From UBA4312 sp002394635 (GTDB lineage: Bacteria; Bacillota_I; Bacilli_A; Erysipelotrichales; Erysipelotrichaceae), in NCBI GenBank assembly GCA_946539765.1, contig CAMNHO010000011.1:17781-81780 (forward strand): DNA of 64,000 bases, in the 5' to 3' direction. The notes below the pieces were generated by a model that ran no database searches, was not told the origin of the DNA, and worked only from the letters and a program-made list of their open reading frames with translations. The translations under genes and the position numbers were made by a program. Numbering within the stretch: the first letter of the stretch is position 1; every line of letters begins with the position of its first letter. This document shows positions 16,836-27,500 of the stretch, piece by piece.

Positions 16836-18007
16836 GCGAATACCTCCTTCATGGCAGCCAGTGCCTGATCGATTTCCTCATATGTTATTACTAATGGCGG
16901 CAGCAAGCGAATGGCATCGGTACCTGCCGTCAGAACCAATACGCCTTTTTCTCTTAGCTGTGCCACATAATCAGCTCGTTGATCCGGGTCTACGATAATT
17001 CCCAGCATCAGTCCTTTTCCACGTACGGTCTTTATTTTCTCAAGTGGTAGCAGATTCTGTTTGAAATAGTCCCCTTTTTCTTTGACCGTCTGTAAAAATG
17101 TCGGATCATTGACTGTATGCAGAACTGTCTGAGCTGCAACAGAAGCTAACAAGTTGCCTCCGAACGTTGAACCATGCATGCCCGGCTGCAGAACATCTGC
17201 ACATTTTTCATTACATACAAAGCCCCCCATCGGTACACCGCCAGCCAATCCTTTTGCCACACTGATGATATCCGGTTGGATGTCATACTGCTCATAACAG
17301 AATAAGGTACCTGTCCGTCCGATGCCTGTCTGTACTTCATCGATCATGACCAGAATATCTTTTTGTTGGCAATATGTCGTTACCTGTTGTACAAAGTCTT
17401 TATCTAAAGGAAGGACACCTCCTTCTCCCTGGATCATTTCCATCATGATACCACAGACTGTGTCATCCACATGAGAAATAAAATCTTCAAAGCGATTGGT
17501 CTCCACATAATCAAAACCTGTCGGGAACGGATAAAAATATTTATGGAATTTATCTTGTCCTGTCGCCATCAATGTGGTCATGGTACGTCCATGGAAAGAT
17601 TGTCGTAAGCTGAGTATTTTATTTCTCTCTTTTCCATATTTATCTGTGGAATATTTACGGGTCAGCTTGATCATTCCCTCATTGGCTTCAGCACCTGAAT
17701 TGGCAAAAAACACTTTGGATAAACCTGTTTCCCGACATAGTATTTCTGCAACCTCCGCCATCGGCTGGCTATAGAAAATATTCGAACAATGCATTAGTTT
17801 CTCTGCCTGCCGTTGGATTGCTTGTGTCAGTGCCGGATGATGATAGCCAAGGCTGTTGACACCGATACCGGAAGTCAAATCAATATAGCTGTTTCCCTCG
17901 GTATCATAGAGAATGGAACCTTCCCCTTTTTCCAGGGCGATTTCCACACGTCCATATGTATTCATCACATATTGATTTTCCAGTTCTTTGATTTTCTGAA
18001 AATGCAT
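16832..18007 (-). CDS. argD: acetylornithine aminotransferase
   Basis: This 391-residue class III PLP aminotransferase makes N-acetylornithine from the semialdehyde. The PLP lysine lies in SVAKGLAGGVPMGGF, NSGAEANEGMIKLTR binds phosphate and IDEVQTGIGRTG holds the cofactor Asp. I set the start at 18007 because TTAGGAGG lies just upstream and the argB stop is only 10 bp away. A longer in-frame start at 18049 would overlap argB and lacks a site. It could also act as succinyldiaminopimelate aminotransferase. Confidence 0.93.
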   Translation of the reverse strand: MHFQKIKELENQYVMNTYGRVEIALEKGEGSILYDTEGNSYIDLTSGIGVNSLGYHHPALTQAIQRQAEKLMHCSNIFYSQPMAEVAEILCRETGLSKVFFANSGAEANEGMIKLTRKYSTDKYGKERNKILSLRQSFHGRTMTTLMATGQDKFHKYFYPFPTGFDYVETNRFEDFISHVDDTVCGIMMEMIQGEGGVLPLDKDFVQQVTTYCQQKDILVMIDEVQTGIGRTGTLFCYEQYDIQPDIISVAKGLAGGVPMGGFVCNEKCADVLQPGMHGSTFGGNLLASVAAQTVLHTVNDPTFLQTVKEKGDYFKQNLLPLEKIKTVRGKGLMLGIIVDPDQRADYVAQLREKGVLVLTAGTDAIRLLPPLVITYEEIDQALAAMKEVFA

Positions 18008-18017
18008 AGCCTGCCTC

Positions 18018-18872
18018 CTAATAGAACATGGTTCCGACACCATCTTCACTCAATATTTCAATCAGGATGGAATGCGGGACACGTCCGTCCTGAATATTTA
18101 CTGTATGAACGCCTTGTCGTATGGCTTCCACACAACATTCCACCTTCGGGATCATGCCGCCGGAAATCACGCCTGATTTCATCAGCAGCGGGACCTGCGA
18201 TACTGTCAGAGACGGAATGAGAGTATCATCATTGTTCGGGTCTTCCATCAGTCCCATGACATCCGTCAGCAGAATAAATTTATGCGCGCTTAACGCAATG
18301 GCCAGTTTTTCTGCTGCAGTATCGGCATTGATATTGTAGTTCATCGTCTGATCCTGCCCGGCTGCAATACTGGAAACAACAGGAATATACCCTTTTTCCA
18401 AAACATCCAGAACGATCTCCGGATGCACATCCACAATTTCTCCGACATTGCCATGGTCATCGTCCTTACGAACCGCTTCAAACAGGTTGCCGTCCATACC
18501 GGCAATGCCGATTCCCTTGCCACCGGCTTTTCGGAGAAGAGATACCAGATTCTTATTGACCTTTCCACATAAGACCATCTGTACAATGTCCATGGTCTCA
18601 TCATCTGTGACTCGTAATCCGTCGATAAATTCACTCTTTTTTCCTACTTTATTCAGCATGTCACTGATTTCCGGCCCACCACCATGCACCAGCACCACCT
18701 TGATACCGATCAAGTTCAGCAGAACAACGTCCTGGATGACCGCTTCCTTCAACGATTCATTGATCATGGCGTTGCCACCGTATTTGATCACAACGATTTT
18801 ATCTTCATATTCCTGGATAAACGGCAATGCCTCAGCCAGGATGCTCGCTCTAATATTCGGATCAATTTTCAT
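18018..18872 (-). CDS. argB: N-acetylglutamate kinase
   Basis: The 284-residue amino-acid kinase phosphorylates N-acetylglutamate. VVIKYGGNAM and LVHGGGPEI are the nucleotide and acetylglutamate glycine loops. An Asn-rich INADTAAEKLA segment completes the site. I placed the start at 18872 because AAGGGG is then 7 bases upstream; the ATG two codons earlier is almost on top of it. Feedback inhibition by arginine is common in this family, but an N-terminal arginine-binding helix is not obvious. Confidence 0.93.
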   Translation of the reverse strand: MKIDPNIRASILAEALPFIQEYEDKIVVIKYGGNAMINESLKEAVIQDVVLLNLIGIKVVLVHGGGPEISDMLNKVGKKSEFIDGLRVTDDETMDIVQMVLCGKVNKNLVSLLRKAGGKGIGIAGMDGNLFEAVRKDDDHGNVGEIVDVHPEIVLDVLEKGYIPVVSSIAAGQDQTMNYNINADTAAEKLAIALSAHKFILLTDVMGLMEDPNNDDTLIPSLTVSQVPLLMKSGVISGGMIPKVECCVEAIRQGVHTVNIQDGRVPHSILIEILSEDGVGTMFY

Positions 18873-18883
18873 TGTCATTCCCC

Positions 18884-19795
18884 TTAAACAATTAAACCTT
18901 CTTTTTCATCAAAGCCCAACATGATATTCATATTCTGGATAGCCGCACCGCATGCACCTTTTCCCAGATTATCAAACAAAGCTGTTACGATCGTCTGGTT
19001 CTCATTCCCATTGACCACAATTTCAAGGCTGTCTCTGTCTGCCCACATATTGGCATATACATTACCCTGCCAGCTGTCCGCAACCGTAATTAGACCGGAT
19101 GTATAAAAATCCCGATAAATTTGACGTATTTGATCCACATCGGCCTCCAGCTGGATACTGGTGGCCATACCTCGATAGTAATCATCCACGATTGGGCTAA
19201 ACAACGGTGCTTTTTCCAAATGGCAAACTGCCTGCATCTCCTTGATGTGTTTATGCTGCATCGTTAATCCGTAGATTCCTGGTGCGCTGTAAGCGAATGG
19301 TCTGTCACTTTGTTGGTAATCGGCAATCATCCGCTTTCCCCCACCTGAATAGCCGGTCAAAGAGAAGCAGTGGATGGCTTCTTTGACAGAAAGGATCCCG
19401 GCTTGTACCAGCGGATAGACCACAGTGATAAATCCCGTGGCATGACAACCAGGATTCGCTACTCGCTTCCCTGTCCGGATAGCTTGTTTCCTAGCCTGTG
19501 ACAGCTCCGGCAGACCATAGATCCATCCCGGGCTGGTCCGATGGGCGGTAGACGCATCGATTATCTTCGTATCCGGGTTGGATACCAGCGTTACCGCTTC
19601 CTTGGCTGCTGCATCCGGCAGGCACAAAAAGACCAGATCTGCCTGATCCATCAGATGACTTCTTGTTTCATTGTCTTTCCGTTTTTCTTCCGGTATGATC
19701 AGCAATTCAATATCTTCTCTTTTTGATAATCTTGTATATATCTCCAGACCGGTAGTTCCGGCTTGTCCATCTATAAATATCTTTGGCTTATTCAT
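18884..19795 (-). CDS. argC: N-acetyl-gamma-glutamyl-phosphate reductase (short form)
   Basis: The 303-residue protein has FIDGQAGTTGLEIY as NAD(P)-binding loop and NPGCHATGF with catalytic Cys117, which forms the thioacyl intermediate. Its length and the GQAGTTG loop match the shorter class of ArgC rather than the ~345-residue class. Its start overlaps the argH stop by 4 bp. argJ, which often follows argC in Gram-positive operons, is missing between argC and argB. Confidence 0.92.
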   Translation of the reverse strand: MNKPKIFIDGQAGTTGLEIYTRLSKREDIELLIIPEEKRKDNETRSHLMDQADLVFLCLPDAAAKEAVTLVSNPDTKIIDASTAHRTSPGWIYGLPELSQARKQAIRTGKRVANPGCHATGFITVVYPLVQAGILSVKEAIHCFSLTGYSGGGKRMIADYQQSDRPFAYSAPGIYGLTMQHKHIKEMQAVCHLEKAPLFSPIVDDYYRGMATSIQLEADVDQIRQIYRDFYTSGLITVADSWQGNVYANMWADRDSLEIVVNGNENQTIVTALFDNLGKGACGAAIQNMNIMLGFDEKEGLIV

Positions 19796-21171
19796 TCATT
19801 ATCCTCTATAAACTGTTCAATGACAGAAATCTGACGAGCTACCTCTTTGGGGGCTGGTCCGCCAATAACATTTCTGCCCTCTATACAAGTCTTTAAATCG
19901 ATCGCATGATAGACATCCTGGTCAAAGACCGTATGGAAGGACTGCAGTACTTCCAAAGGCACCTCATTTAATGCCAGTTTGTGTTCAATACAGTAAGCAA
20001 CCAGCTGTCCAATCGTTTTATAAGCATCCCGGAACGGGATTCCTTTCTTCGTTAAATAATCCGCACAGTCCGTCGCATTGATAAAGCCTCCCAAGGCGGC
20101 CTGTTTCATAACGTCTTTATGAATCTTCATCGTATCAAACATCGGTATCATGACCTTTAACGAATTTTCTACGGTATCCAGAATATCAAACAGAGCTTCT
20201 TTATCCTCCTGCATATCCTTATTGTAGGCTAAAGACAAACCCTTCTGCATCGTCAATAAGGTCATTAAATGACCGTACACTCTTCCGGTTTTTCCTCGTA
20301 TCAATTCGCAAACATCCGGATTCTTCTTCTGCGGCATGATGGAAGAGCCTGTAGAAAAGGCATCATCCAGCTCTACAAAACGGAATTCCCATGAACACCA
20401 CAGGATGATCTCTTCGCACATTCTGGACAGATGCATCATCAGAATGGAAAGGTCAGAGGCCATTTCCATACAATAATCCCGGTCACTGACTCCATCCATA
20501 GAATTATCCGTAACACGGGCAAATCCTAGCTGGTCACAGACATACTGGCGGTCTATCGGATACGTTGTCGAAGCCAGTGCTCCAGACCCTAACGGCATCT
20601 CATCCATCAGCTCCAGCGCATTGGATAAACGCCTGTAATCTCTTTTCAGCATATTGGCATAGGCCATCCACACATGTGCGACGGTTACAGGCTGAGCCCT
20701 TTGCAGATGGGTATAACCCGGCATGACCGTTTCCAGATGTTCTTTGGATCTATCGCACAGACTGCGCAACATGTCCAAAACCAGCATCATAATGTCTTTG
20801 GTCTTTTCCATCGTATACATACGCAGATCCAACGCCACCTGGTCATTTCGTGAACGCGCTGTATGCAGACGCTTGCCGGCATCCCCAATACGGGCTGTCA
20901 GCTCTTGCTCGACAAAGGTATGGATATCCTCGGCATCTACCATTTTCAATGTACCTGTTTCAATATCGGCAAGAATACTTTCTAATCCTGCCTGGATTTT
21001 TTTCTGATCCTCAGAAGATATGATCCCCTGATGTGCCAGCATTCTGGCATGCGCCATAGATCCGGTAATATCCTGTTTATATAGTCTTTGATCAAAAGGC
21101 AGAGAGGCATTTAACGTTTCCAATGTCTGATCCGTTTCCTTAGCAAATCTGCCTGTCCATAGTTTTGCCAT
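19792..21171 (-). CDS. argH: argininosuccinate lyase
   Basis: The 459-residue enzyme releases fumarate from argininosuccinate to give arginine. The fumarase/aspartase signature is GSSIMPQKKNPD with the mobile catalytic Ser. TARSRNDQVALDLRMY and GYTHLQRAQPV are the other conserved blocks. It overlaps argG as TAATG and argC by 4 bp, so translation is coupled along the operon. Confidence 0.96.
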   Translation of the reverse strand: MAKLWTGRFAKETDQTLETLNASLPFDQRLYKQDITGSMAHARMLAHQGIISSEDQKKIQAGLESILADIETGTLKMVDAEDIHTFVEQELTARIGDAGKRLHTARSRNDQVALDLRMYTMEKTKDIMMLVLDMLRSLCDRSKEHLETVMPGYTHLQRAQPVTVAHVWMAYANMLKRDYRRLSNALELMDEMPLGSGALASTTYPIDRQYVCDQLGFARVTDNSMDGVSDRDYCMEMASDLSILMMHLSRMCEEIILWCSWEFRFVELDDAFSTGSSIMPQKKNPDVCELIRGKTGRVYGHLMTLLTMQKGLSLAYNKDMQEDKEALFDILDTVENSLKVMIPMFDTMKIHKDVMKQAALGGFINATDCADYLTKKGIPFRDAYKTIGQLVAYCIEHKLALNEVPLEVLQSFHTVFDQDVYHAIDLKTCIEGRNVIGGPAPKEVARQISVIEQFIEDNE

Positions 21172-22412
21172 TATTCCACTCCCGGGAAATCTTCAAATTC
21201 TTCAGCTTTCATAGCCCGTACCTTCAAAGGCAGTCCAAACAGATTGATGAATCCGGCAGAATCGTTCTGATCGTAACAATCATCCTCATCAAAGGTTGCC
21301 ATACCGGCAGAATACAGAGAATACGGGGATGTTACAGACACCGGCAGTATGTTTCCCTTATACAGTTTTAATGTGACATCACCGGTCACTGTTTCTTGTG
21401 TCGTTGTAACAAATGCACTCAATGCTTTCCGTAACGGTGTATACCACTGTCCGTTGTATACCAGTTCTCCGAATTTTAATGCCACCTGGGCTTTATAGTG
21501 GGACGTTTCTTTATCTAGTGTGATCTCTTCCAGTTTTTCATGCGCTTTGTACAAAATGGTACCCCCCGGTGTTTCATAGACACCACGAGATTTCATTCCG
21601 ACCAGCCGGTTTTCCACGATATCCAGAATGCCGATTCCGTTGGCTCCGCCGACTTTATTCAACGCTTCAATGATCTTGGTAGCACTCATCGTCTGTCCAT
21701 CCAAAGCCGTCGGTACACCTTTTTCAAAATGTAACGTAATCTGGGTCGGTGTATCCGGTGCCTGCTCTGGAGATACACCCATTTCCAGGAAGCCTTCCTT
21801 ATTGATTGGGGCTTCATTGGCCGGGTCTTCCAGATCCAGTCCTTCATGGCTTAAATGCCACAGATTTTTATCTTTTGAGTAATTGGTCTCTTTGTTGATC
21901 CGTAATGGAATATTATGTGCCTCAGCATATTCGATTTCTTTTTCCCGGGAATTCAGCTCCCAGAAACGCCAAGGGGCAATCACATGCATATCCGGTGCAA
22001 AAGCCTTGATAGCTAGTTCAAACCGTACCTGGTCATTTCCTTTTCCAGTACAACCATGACAGATAGCATCAGCATTTTCCTTCTTCGCAATTTCCACGAT
22101 CCGTTTGGCAATGATCGGACGCGCAAAACTGGTACCCAGTAAATATTGCTCATAGGTAGCGCCGGCCTGCATCGTCGGGATAATATAGTCATCCACAAAT
22201 TCATCCGTTAAATCTTCAATATATAACTTGGAAGCACCGGTCTTCAGCGCTTTTTCTTCCAGTCCATCCAGTTCGGTTCCCTGACCGACATTACCAGATA
22301 CCGCAATGACCTCACAGTTATTGTAGTGTTCCTTTAACCATGGAATTAATACAGATGTGTCCAGTCCGCCCGAGTACGCCAATACAACTTTTTTAATGTC
22401 TTTCTTTTCCAT
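21171..22412 (-). CDS. argG: argininosuccinate synthase
   Basis: The 413-residue enzyme condenses citrulline and aspartate with ATP. The N-terminal PP-loop is LAYSGGLDTS, and GCTGKGNDQVRFEL is the citrulline/aspartate motif. It is the first gene of argGHCBDF and lies directly behind a T-box leader, so its expression should rise when tRNA-Arg is uncharged. The order argG-H-C-B-D-F puts the last two pathway steps first in the transcript. Confidence 0.96.
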   Translation of the reverse strand: MEKKDIKKVVLAYSGGLDTSVLIPWLKEHYNNCEVIAVSGNVGQGTELDGLEEKALKTGASKLYIEDLTDEFVDDYIIPTMQAGATYEQYLLGTSFARPIIAKRIVEIAKKENADAICHGCTGKGNDQVRFELAIKAFAPDMHVIAPWRFWELNSREKEIEYAEAHNIPLRINKETNYSKDKNLWHLSHEGLDLEDPANEAPINKEGFLEMGVSPEQAPDTPTQITLHFEKGVPTALDGQTMSATKIIEALNKVGGANGIGILDIVENRLVGMKSRGVYETPGGTILYKAHEKLEEITLDKETSHYKAQVALKFGELVYNGQWYTPLRKALSAFVTTTQETVTGDVTLKLYKGNILPVSVTSPYSLYSAGMATFDEDDCYDQNDSAGFINLFGLPLKVRAMKAEEFEDFPGVE

Positions 22413-22440
22413 ATGTGTCCTCTTTCTACGCTTTAGTTAA

Positions 22441-22675
22441 GAAAAAAAGCGCCTTTGAAAACTTTTCCAAAGACGCTGTCAACGCGGTACCACTTTAGTT
22501 GCCTCTATCAAGGCCTCTTCTCCGTAACGTGGGTGAAACGTTCCGAACTACTGAATTCATCCGGACTCTCATAGGTGCGTTTCTTCCTGATTTCCATCTG
22601 ACGGCCTTCCACTCTGTACCGTCTCGCTTGAGATTTCCTTCAGGTTTACTCTCCTAATCAGCGATTTAACTTATG
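22441..22675 (-). promoter_or_regulatory. T-box riboswitch, arginine-type, upstream of argG
   Basis: On the minus strand the T-box sequence AAAGTGGTACCGCG lies at 22483-22496. It is followed by a 10-bp terminator stem (22448-22457 with 22468-22477) and seven T residues. Upstream, the stem I specifier loop reads GAAACGCACC, giving specifier codon CGC (22577-22579), which is arginine. Uncharged tRNA-Arg should stabilise the antiterminator. The leader starts a few bases after the promoter at 22681-22709. Confidence 0.93.
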
Positions 22676-22680
22676 AGGTT

Positions 22681-22709
22681 ATATTAGTCTCTTTATGAAA
22701 AAATGTCAA
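22681..22709 (-). promoter_or_regulatory. promoter of the arginine operon
   Basis: Consensus TTGACA (22704-22709), a 17-bp spacer and TAATAT (22681-22686) on the minus strand place the start of the RNA at the beginning of the T-box leader. Confidence 0.88.
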
Positions 22710-22802
22710 ATAATTTTTCATTCAAAATGAAAATTTTCATACGCAATAAAAATAAAGAATCAACGCTTTATATCATGTATAATATAGAAAACGGAGGTTC
22801 TT

Positions 22803-24461
22803 ATGTATAAAGATAATAAAATATGGATTGGCCGATCCAACGAAGAGGATGTTGTCATTTACCCTTCAATGGCAAATCGTCATGGTTTGATTGCCGGTGC
22901 AACCGGAACCGGTAAGACCACCACTTTAAAAGTGATGGCTGAATCCTTTTCGGATGCAGGTGTGCCTGTGTTCCTGGCCGATGCCAAAGGTGATTTAGCC
23001 GGCTTATGCAAAACCGGTGTCATGAATGAAAACATTCAAACTCGGATCGATTCCATGCAGATTACAGATTTTGCGTTTGATTCTTATCCAGTGACCTTCT
23101 GGGACGTATACCAGGAGGCCGGTCTGCCGTTACGGACCACCATTTCGGAAATGGGTTCCTTATTGTTGGCAAGGATTCTGGGATTAAATGAAGTCCAGTC
23201 TGAGATTTTAACGATCATCTTCAAAATTGCCGATGATGAAAGTCAACTGATCATTGATACCAAGGATCTACGATCCCTGATTTCCTTTATCGGTGAGAAT
23301 CTGGATACGTATTCCAGCCGTTACGGAAACATTGCACGACAAAGCCTGGGTGCCATTACCCGCTCTATTATTGCGCTGGAATCCCAGGGAGGTGAACTGT
23401 TCTTCGGGGAACCGGCTCTGGATATCCATGACTGGTTAACCACCGATATCAACGGAAAAGGCAAGATCCAGATCCTGGAATGTGAAAAACTGATGCAGAA
23501 TCCAACCATGTATGCCACCTTTATGTTGTGGATGATGGCTGAGCTTTATGAAACTCTGCCGGAAGCTGGTGATCTGGCTAAACCACGTCTGGTATTCTTC
23601 TTTGATGAAGCCCATATGTTGTTTGATACTGCTTCCAAGGCTTTGCAGGCCAAGATCGAACAAGTGGTCAAACTGATCCGTTCCAAAGGGGTCGGTATCT
23701 ACTTTATCACACAAAGCCCAAGTGATATCCCGAACGAAGTACTGGCGCAGCTGTCCAATAAAATACAGCACTCCCTCCATGCGTACACACCGGCGGAACA
23801 AAGAAAAGCCAGGGCTGCCAGCGAATCTTTCCGTGTCAATCCGGAATTCGATACGTATGAAACCTTATTAAACATGGGAATCGGCGAAGCGTTGGTTTCG
23901 GTTCTTGATGAACAAGGAATACCGACCATCGTCAAACGGACAAAGATCCTGCCGCCGCAAAGTATGATGGGTGTCCTGGATCCATATGAAAGACAAGCTG
24001 TCATTCAAAATGACTTGCTATCGAATAAATATGCGGATATGGTAGACCGTGATTCCGCTTATGAATTCTTTGAGCGTCTGAAAAAAGCCCAATACGAAGA
24101 GCAGGAAGCTTTAAAGGAACAACAAAGGCTGGAAAAGGAAGAAGCAGCCCGACAGAAGCAGGAGGAAAAAGAACGACTGAAAGCGGAAAAGGAAGCGGCC
24201 AAAGCCAAGGAAAAAGCAGAAAAAGAAGCCGCTAAGGCCAAGGAAAAAGCCGAGAAGGAAGCAGCCAAGGCCGAACAACAAAAAAAGAAGAAAGTCGACC
24301 AGGCCATCAACAATGTCGCCAGCACCACCGCCGGTACCATCGGCCGAGAGGTCGGAAACACCATCGGTTCAACTTTTGGTGGAAAGCTGGGAAAACGATT
24401 AGGAGGCAACATCGGAGCCAGCCTAGGCCGTGGTATCTTTAAAACATTGCTGAAACGATAA
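22803..24461 (+). CDS. HerA-like helicase/DUF853 ATPase (YjgR family)
   Basis: The 552-residue protein has Walker A GATGTGKTT at 32-40 near the N-terminus, ADAKGDLAG, and Walker B FFFDEAHMLF. FITQSPSDIPNEVLAQLSNK is typical of the DUF853/YjgR group. A Lys/Glu/Ala coiled coil (about 430-500) with an 11-residue repeat follows, then a Gly-rich end (GREVGNTIGSTFGGKLGKRL). It is related to HerA/FtsK ATPases, but its cellular task is unknown. It is a single gene, divergent from the arginine operon, with GGAGG upstream and a terminator downstream. Confidence 0.88.
   Translation: MYKDNKIWIGRSNEEDVVIYPSMANRHGLIAGATGTGKTTTLKVMAESFSDAGVPVFLADAKGDLAGLCKTGVMNENIQTRIDSMQITDFAFDSYPVTFWDVYQEAGLPLRTTISEMGSLLLARILGLNEVQSEILTIIFKIADDESQLIIDTKDLRSLISFIGENLDTYSSRYGNIARQSLGAITRSIIALESQGGELFFGEPALDIHDWLTTDINGKGKIQILECEKLMQNPTMYATFMLWMMAELYETLPEAGDLAKPRLVFFFDEAHMLFDTASKALQAKIEQVVKLIRSKGVGIYFITQSPSDIPNEVLAQLSNKIQHSLHAYTPAEQRKARAASESFRVNPEFDTYETLLNMGIGEALVSVLDEQGIPTIVKRTKILPPQSMMGVLDPYERQAVIQNDLLSNKYADMVDRDSAYEFFERLKKAQYEEQEALKEQQRLEKEEAARQKQEEKERLKAEKEAAKAKEKAEKEAAKAKEKAEKEAAKAEQQKKKKVDQAINNVASTTAGTIGREVGNTIGSTFGGKLGKRLGGNIGASLGRGIFKTLLKR
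24195..24278 (+). repeat. 33-bp in-frame repeat in the coiled coil
   Basis: Two 33-bp units (24195-24227, 24228-24260) and a partial third encode AAKAKEKAEKE, AAKAKEKAEKE and AAKAEQ. The units differ mainly at third codon positions, so protein sequence is conserved while DNA has drifted. Confidence 0.85.
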
Positions 24462-24465
24462 GAGC

Positions 24466-24499
24466 AAAAAAAGAATGATGCAAGATTCATTCTTTTTTT
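24466..24499 (+). terminator. terminator after the HerA-like gene
   Basis: AAAGAATGA and TCATTCTTT form a stem followed by TTTTTTT, starting a few bases after the stop codon. Confidence 0.8.
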
Positions 24500-24539
24500 A
24501 GTTTTTTAAGTTACAATAAGGAAATAAAGGAGAGTGCTT

Positions 24540-27500
24540 ATGATTCTTGTGACCTCTGATATTTATGAACAACTGCATTTATCAACAAGAAGCGAGCGTT
24601 TAGCTTCCCGTTATATGGATACGATCGGAAACATCTATATTGAACGATCGATCGGGCGTGGTGTCTATACCATCACCAGCGATACCCGGAATTCCTTTTA
24701 CGAGAATGAGATGGAGATGACAATTTCCTTTGATGGGAAGGTCCTGGATACTTATTGTGACTGCCCCTGGCATACCCGACACAGCGTCTGTGCCCATATT
24801 GGAGCCTTGGCCCGCATCCTGTTAAACAAGGATATCCCGACATTCCCTTATACGATCCGTCGGCAGACCAGCTACGAGGAATATATGGAACGCCTGCGTC
24901 AGGAAGCCAAAGAACGAATGATCCGTGAAAGACTAGAAGAAACCTCTTCTTTTCTGCAGAACTGTCAGTCCGCCTACCAGCATCAGATCCAGGAGGAATT
25001 ACAAGACACGTTGTATTCCATCTATATGCAGTTTGATGCCAAAGATCCGAAAAACATCCTGGTCAGCTTTAAGGTTGGATCGGATCAAAAACAATATATC
25101 ATTAAAAACATCTCGTTGTTTCTCGATGATATCGATCACCATCGATATCATGAATATGGTAAATTTTTGAAATTCACCCACTCCGATGATGTATTTGATG
25201 AAAGTGCGAAAAAAGTGCTTCACTTTATGCGAACGGCCCACCGTCCCGATACATATGAATATGCGAATTATAATACATCTCGTTTCATTCATTTGGATCC
25301 GTATAATATGGAGCTGTTATATACGACCTTTGAGCAAGAAGATCTTTCCCTGCGCTTCCAACAAACAGCGCGCACGGATCTGATCGTTCACATTTCCAAA
25401 GAGGATACATACTATATTGCGTCTTTAGAAATGGAAACAGCCTCTTATCTTTCCAATAACTACATTTTTGAATACTTGAAAGGGACCATCAATGTCACCG
25501 ATATAACCAGTCATCCCAATGCAGGGGAGATCCTGCATCAGCTATCGGAGCAGGATCTGTATGTCCCGGCGGAACAGTATTCCCTGTTTTCAAAATATGT
25601 CTTGAAGGAACTGGAACCATTCTGCCGGATCCAGAAAGACTATACCGAGATTGTACCATCTACTATCCATGTAGATTCCATTCGCATCTATGGGGACATC
25701 ACATCGGAAAACCTGGTCAGCTTTGAAGTCTATGGCTATGACGAACAAAAGGAATCGTATCCCTTGCTGGAAACTGATTTTATCGAGGAGACGTATGCCG
25801 TCGATCTCGTTCGTGCCTTCTTCCAAACCAAAGCCGATCAGATTCAGAACCATGTTGCTTATTTTGACTTGAATAAAGGCAGTATTATCGGGGTATTAAA
25901 CGACAATATGGAAACCCTTGTCAAATACTGCGATATCTACTTAAGCGAGAACCTGAAAAAGCTCAATCAGAAAACCAAATATTCCATTCAGGTCGGCGTT
26001 CGTATCAATCACAATTTACTGCAGGTCAGCCTGTCCAGTGAGGATTTTGATATGAAGGAGCTGGGAAACATATTAAATGCTTATCATCGGAAAAAGAAGT
26101 TTTACCGCTGTAAAGATGGAAAGATCCTGCATCTTCAATCCGATTCTTTGGAGGAACTGGATACCTGGATGGAGGAGTACGGAATTCGTCCATCGTCGGT
26201 AAAGAACGGAAAATTTGAACTGGACGGATACCGTTCCTTAGCTTTGGACCAAAAGCTGGAACAATCGCAGAGTCTAGTCTATAACCGTTCCCAAAGCATG
26301 AAAAAATATATTGACGGATATAACCAGAGAAAAGGAACGATCCAAATTGATGAACAGTATGATCACATCTTGCGGGAATACCAGAAGTCCGGGGTCTATT
26401 GGCTGTTGACCTTGTATCGTTATGGCTTAAACGGCATCCTGGCTGATGAGATGGGATTGGGAAAAACCATACAGGTGCTGGCTTTGCTGGATAGTATCCG
26501 CGATAAAGCCTATCACAGTCTGGTTATCTGCCCAGCTTCCCTGATCTACAACTGGAAGGATGAAGCACAACGTTTTTCATCCACTCTGCATTGCCAGTGC
26601 ATTGTCGGCAACAAGGAACAACGAGCCTTAAGGATCCAGCAGATCGATGACTACGATGTTTCCATTACTTCCTATGACTATATGCGAAGAGATATCGATT
26701 TGTATGAAGGGCGTCCATTTGAATACGTGATCTTGGATGAAGCCCAGAATATTAAAAACCAAAAGACCCAGAATGCCGAAAGCGTCAAACGCCTGCATGC
26801 CGGTCACCGACTGGCATTAAGCGGCACGCCGATCGAAAACGCATTATCGGAGCTCTGGTCGATCTTTGATTTTCTGATGCCCAATTATTTATTCAACTAT
26901 CACTATTTCCGCTCTCATTTTGAAACACCGATTACAGCCAACCACGATGAACGGGTCGGCCGGGAATTACGGACTATGATTTCTCCATTTATATTACGCC
27001 GAACCAAAAAGGAAGTATTGACGGAATTACCGGATAAAGTCGATCATAAATATCTTCTGGACTTTAATGACGAGGAGCAAAAACTATATATGGCCAATCT
27101 GGCTTCTGTCAACAAAGAGCTTCGTGCCCAGATGAAGCAGCCTGAGGTCAATAAAATCGCCGTTCTGGCGATGTTGACTCGCCTGCGCCAGCTATGCTGT
27201 GACCGCCGGATGGTCTATGATAATATCACAAAACCATCCACAAAGATCTTAGCTACGGTCGATCTGATCAAATTAATGGTGGAACACAAGAAAAAGACGC
27301 TTGTCTTCTCTTCCTTTACCACATTGATCGATCTGTTAAAGAGCGAACTGGACAAGGAAGACATTACCTATTATGTTCTGACCGGACAAACCAATAAGGA
27401 ACAGCGCCGGGAAATGGTTGCAGATTTCCAAACCGATGACACGTCCGTTTTCCTGATTTCCTTAAAGGCCGGCGGTACCGGATTAAACTTGACCGCTGCT

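Noticed and set aside
16832..18872. Arginine genes as an arginine deiminase catabolic set
   Set aside because: argC, argB, argH and argG are anabolic, and no arcA or arcC is present.
24059..24490. A 143-residue minus-strand frame rich in Ala, Phe and Ser
   Set aside because: It is the antisense image of the Lys/Glu/Ala repeat in the HerA-like gene.
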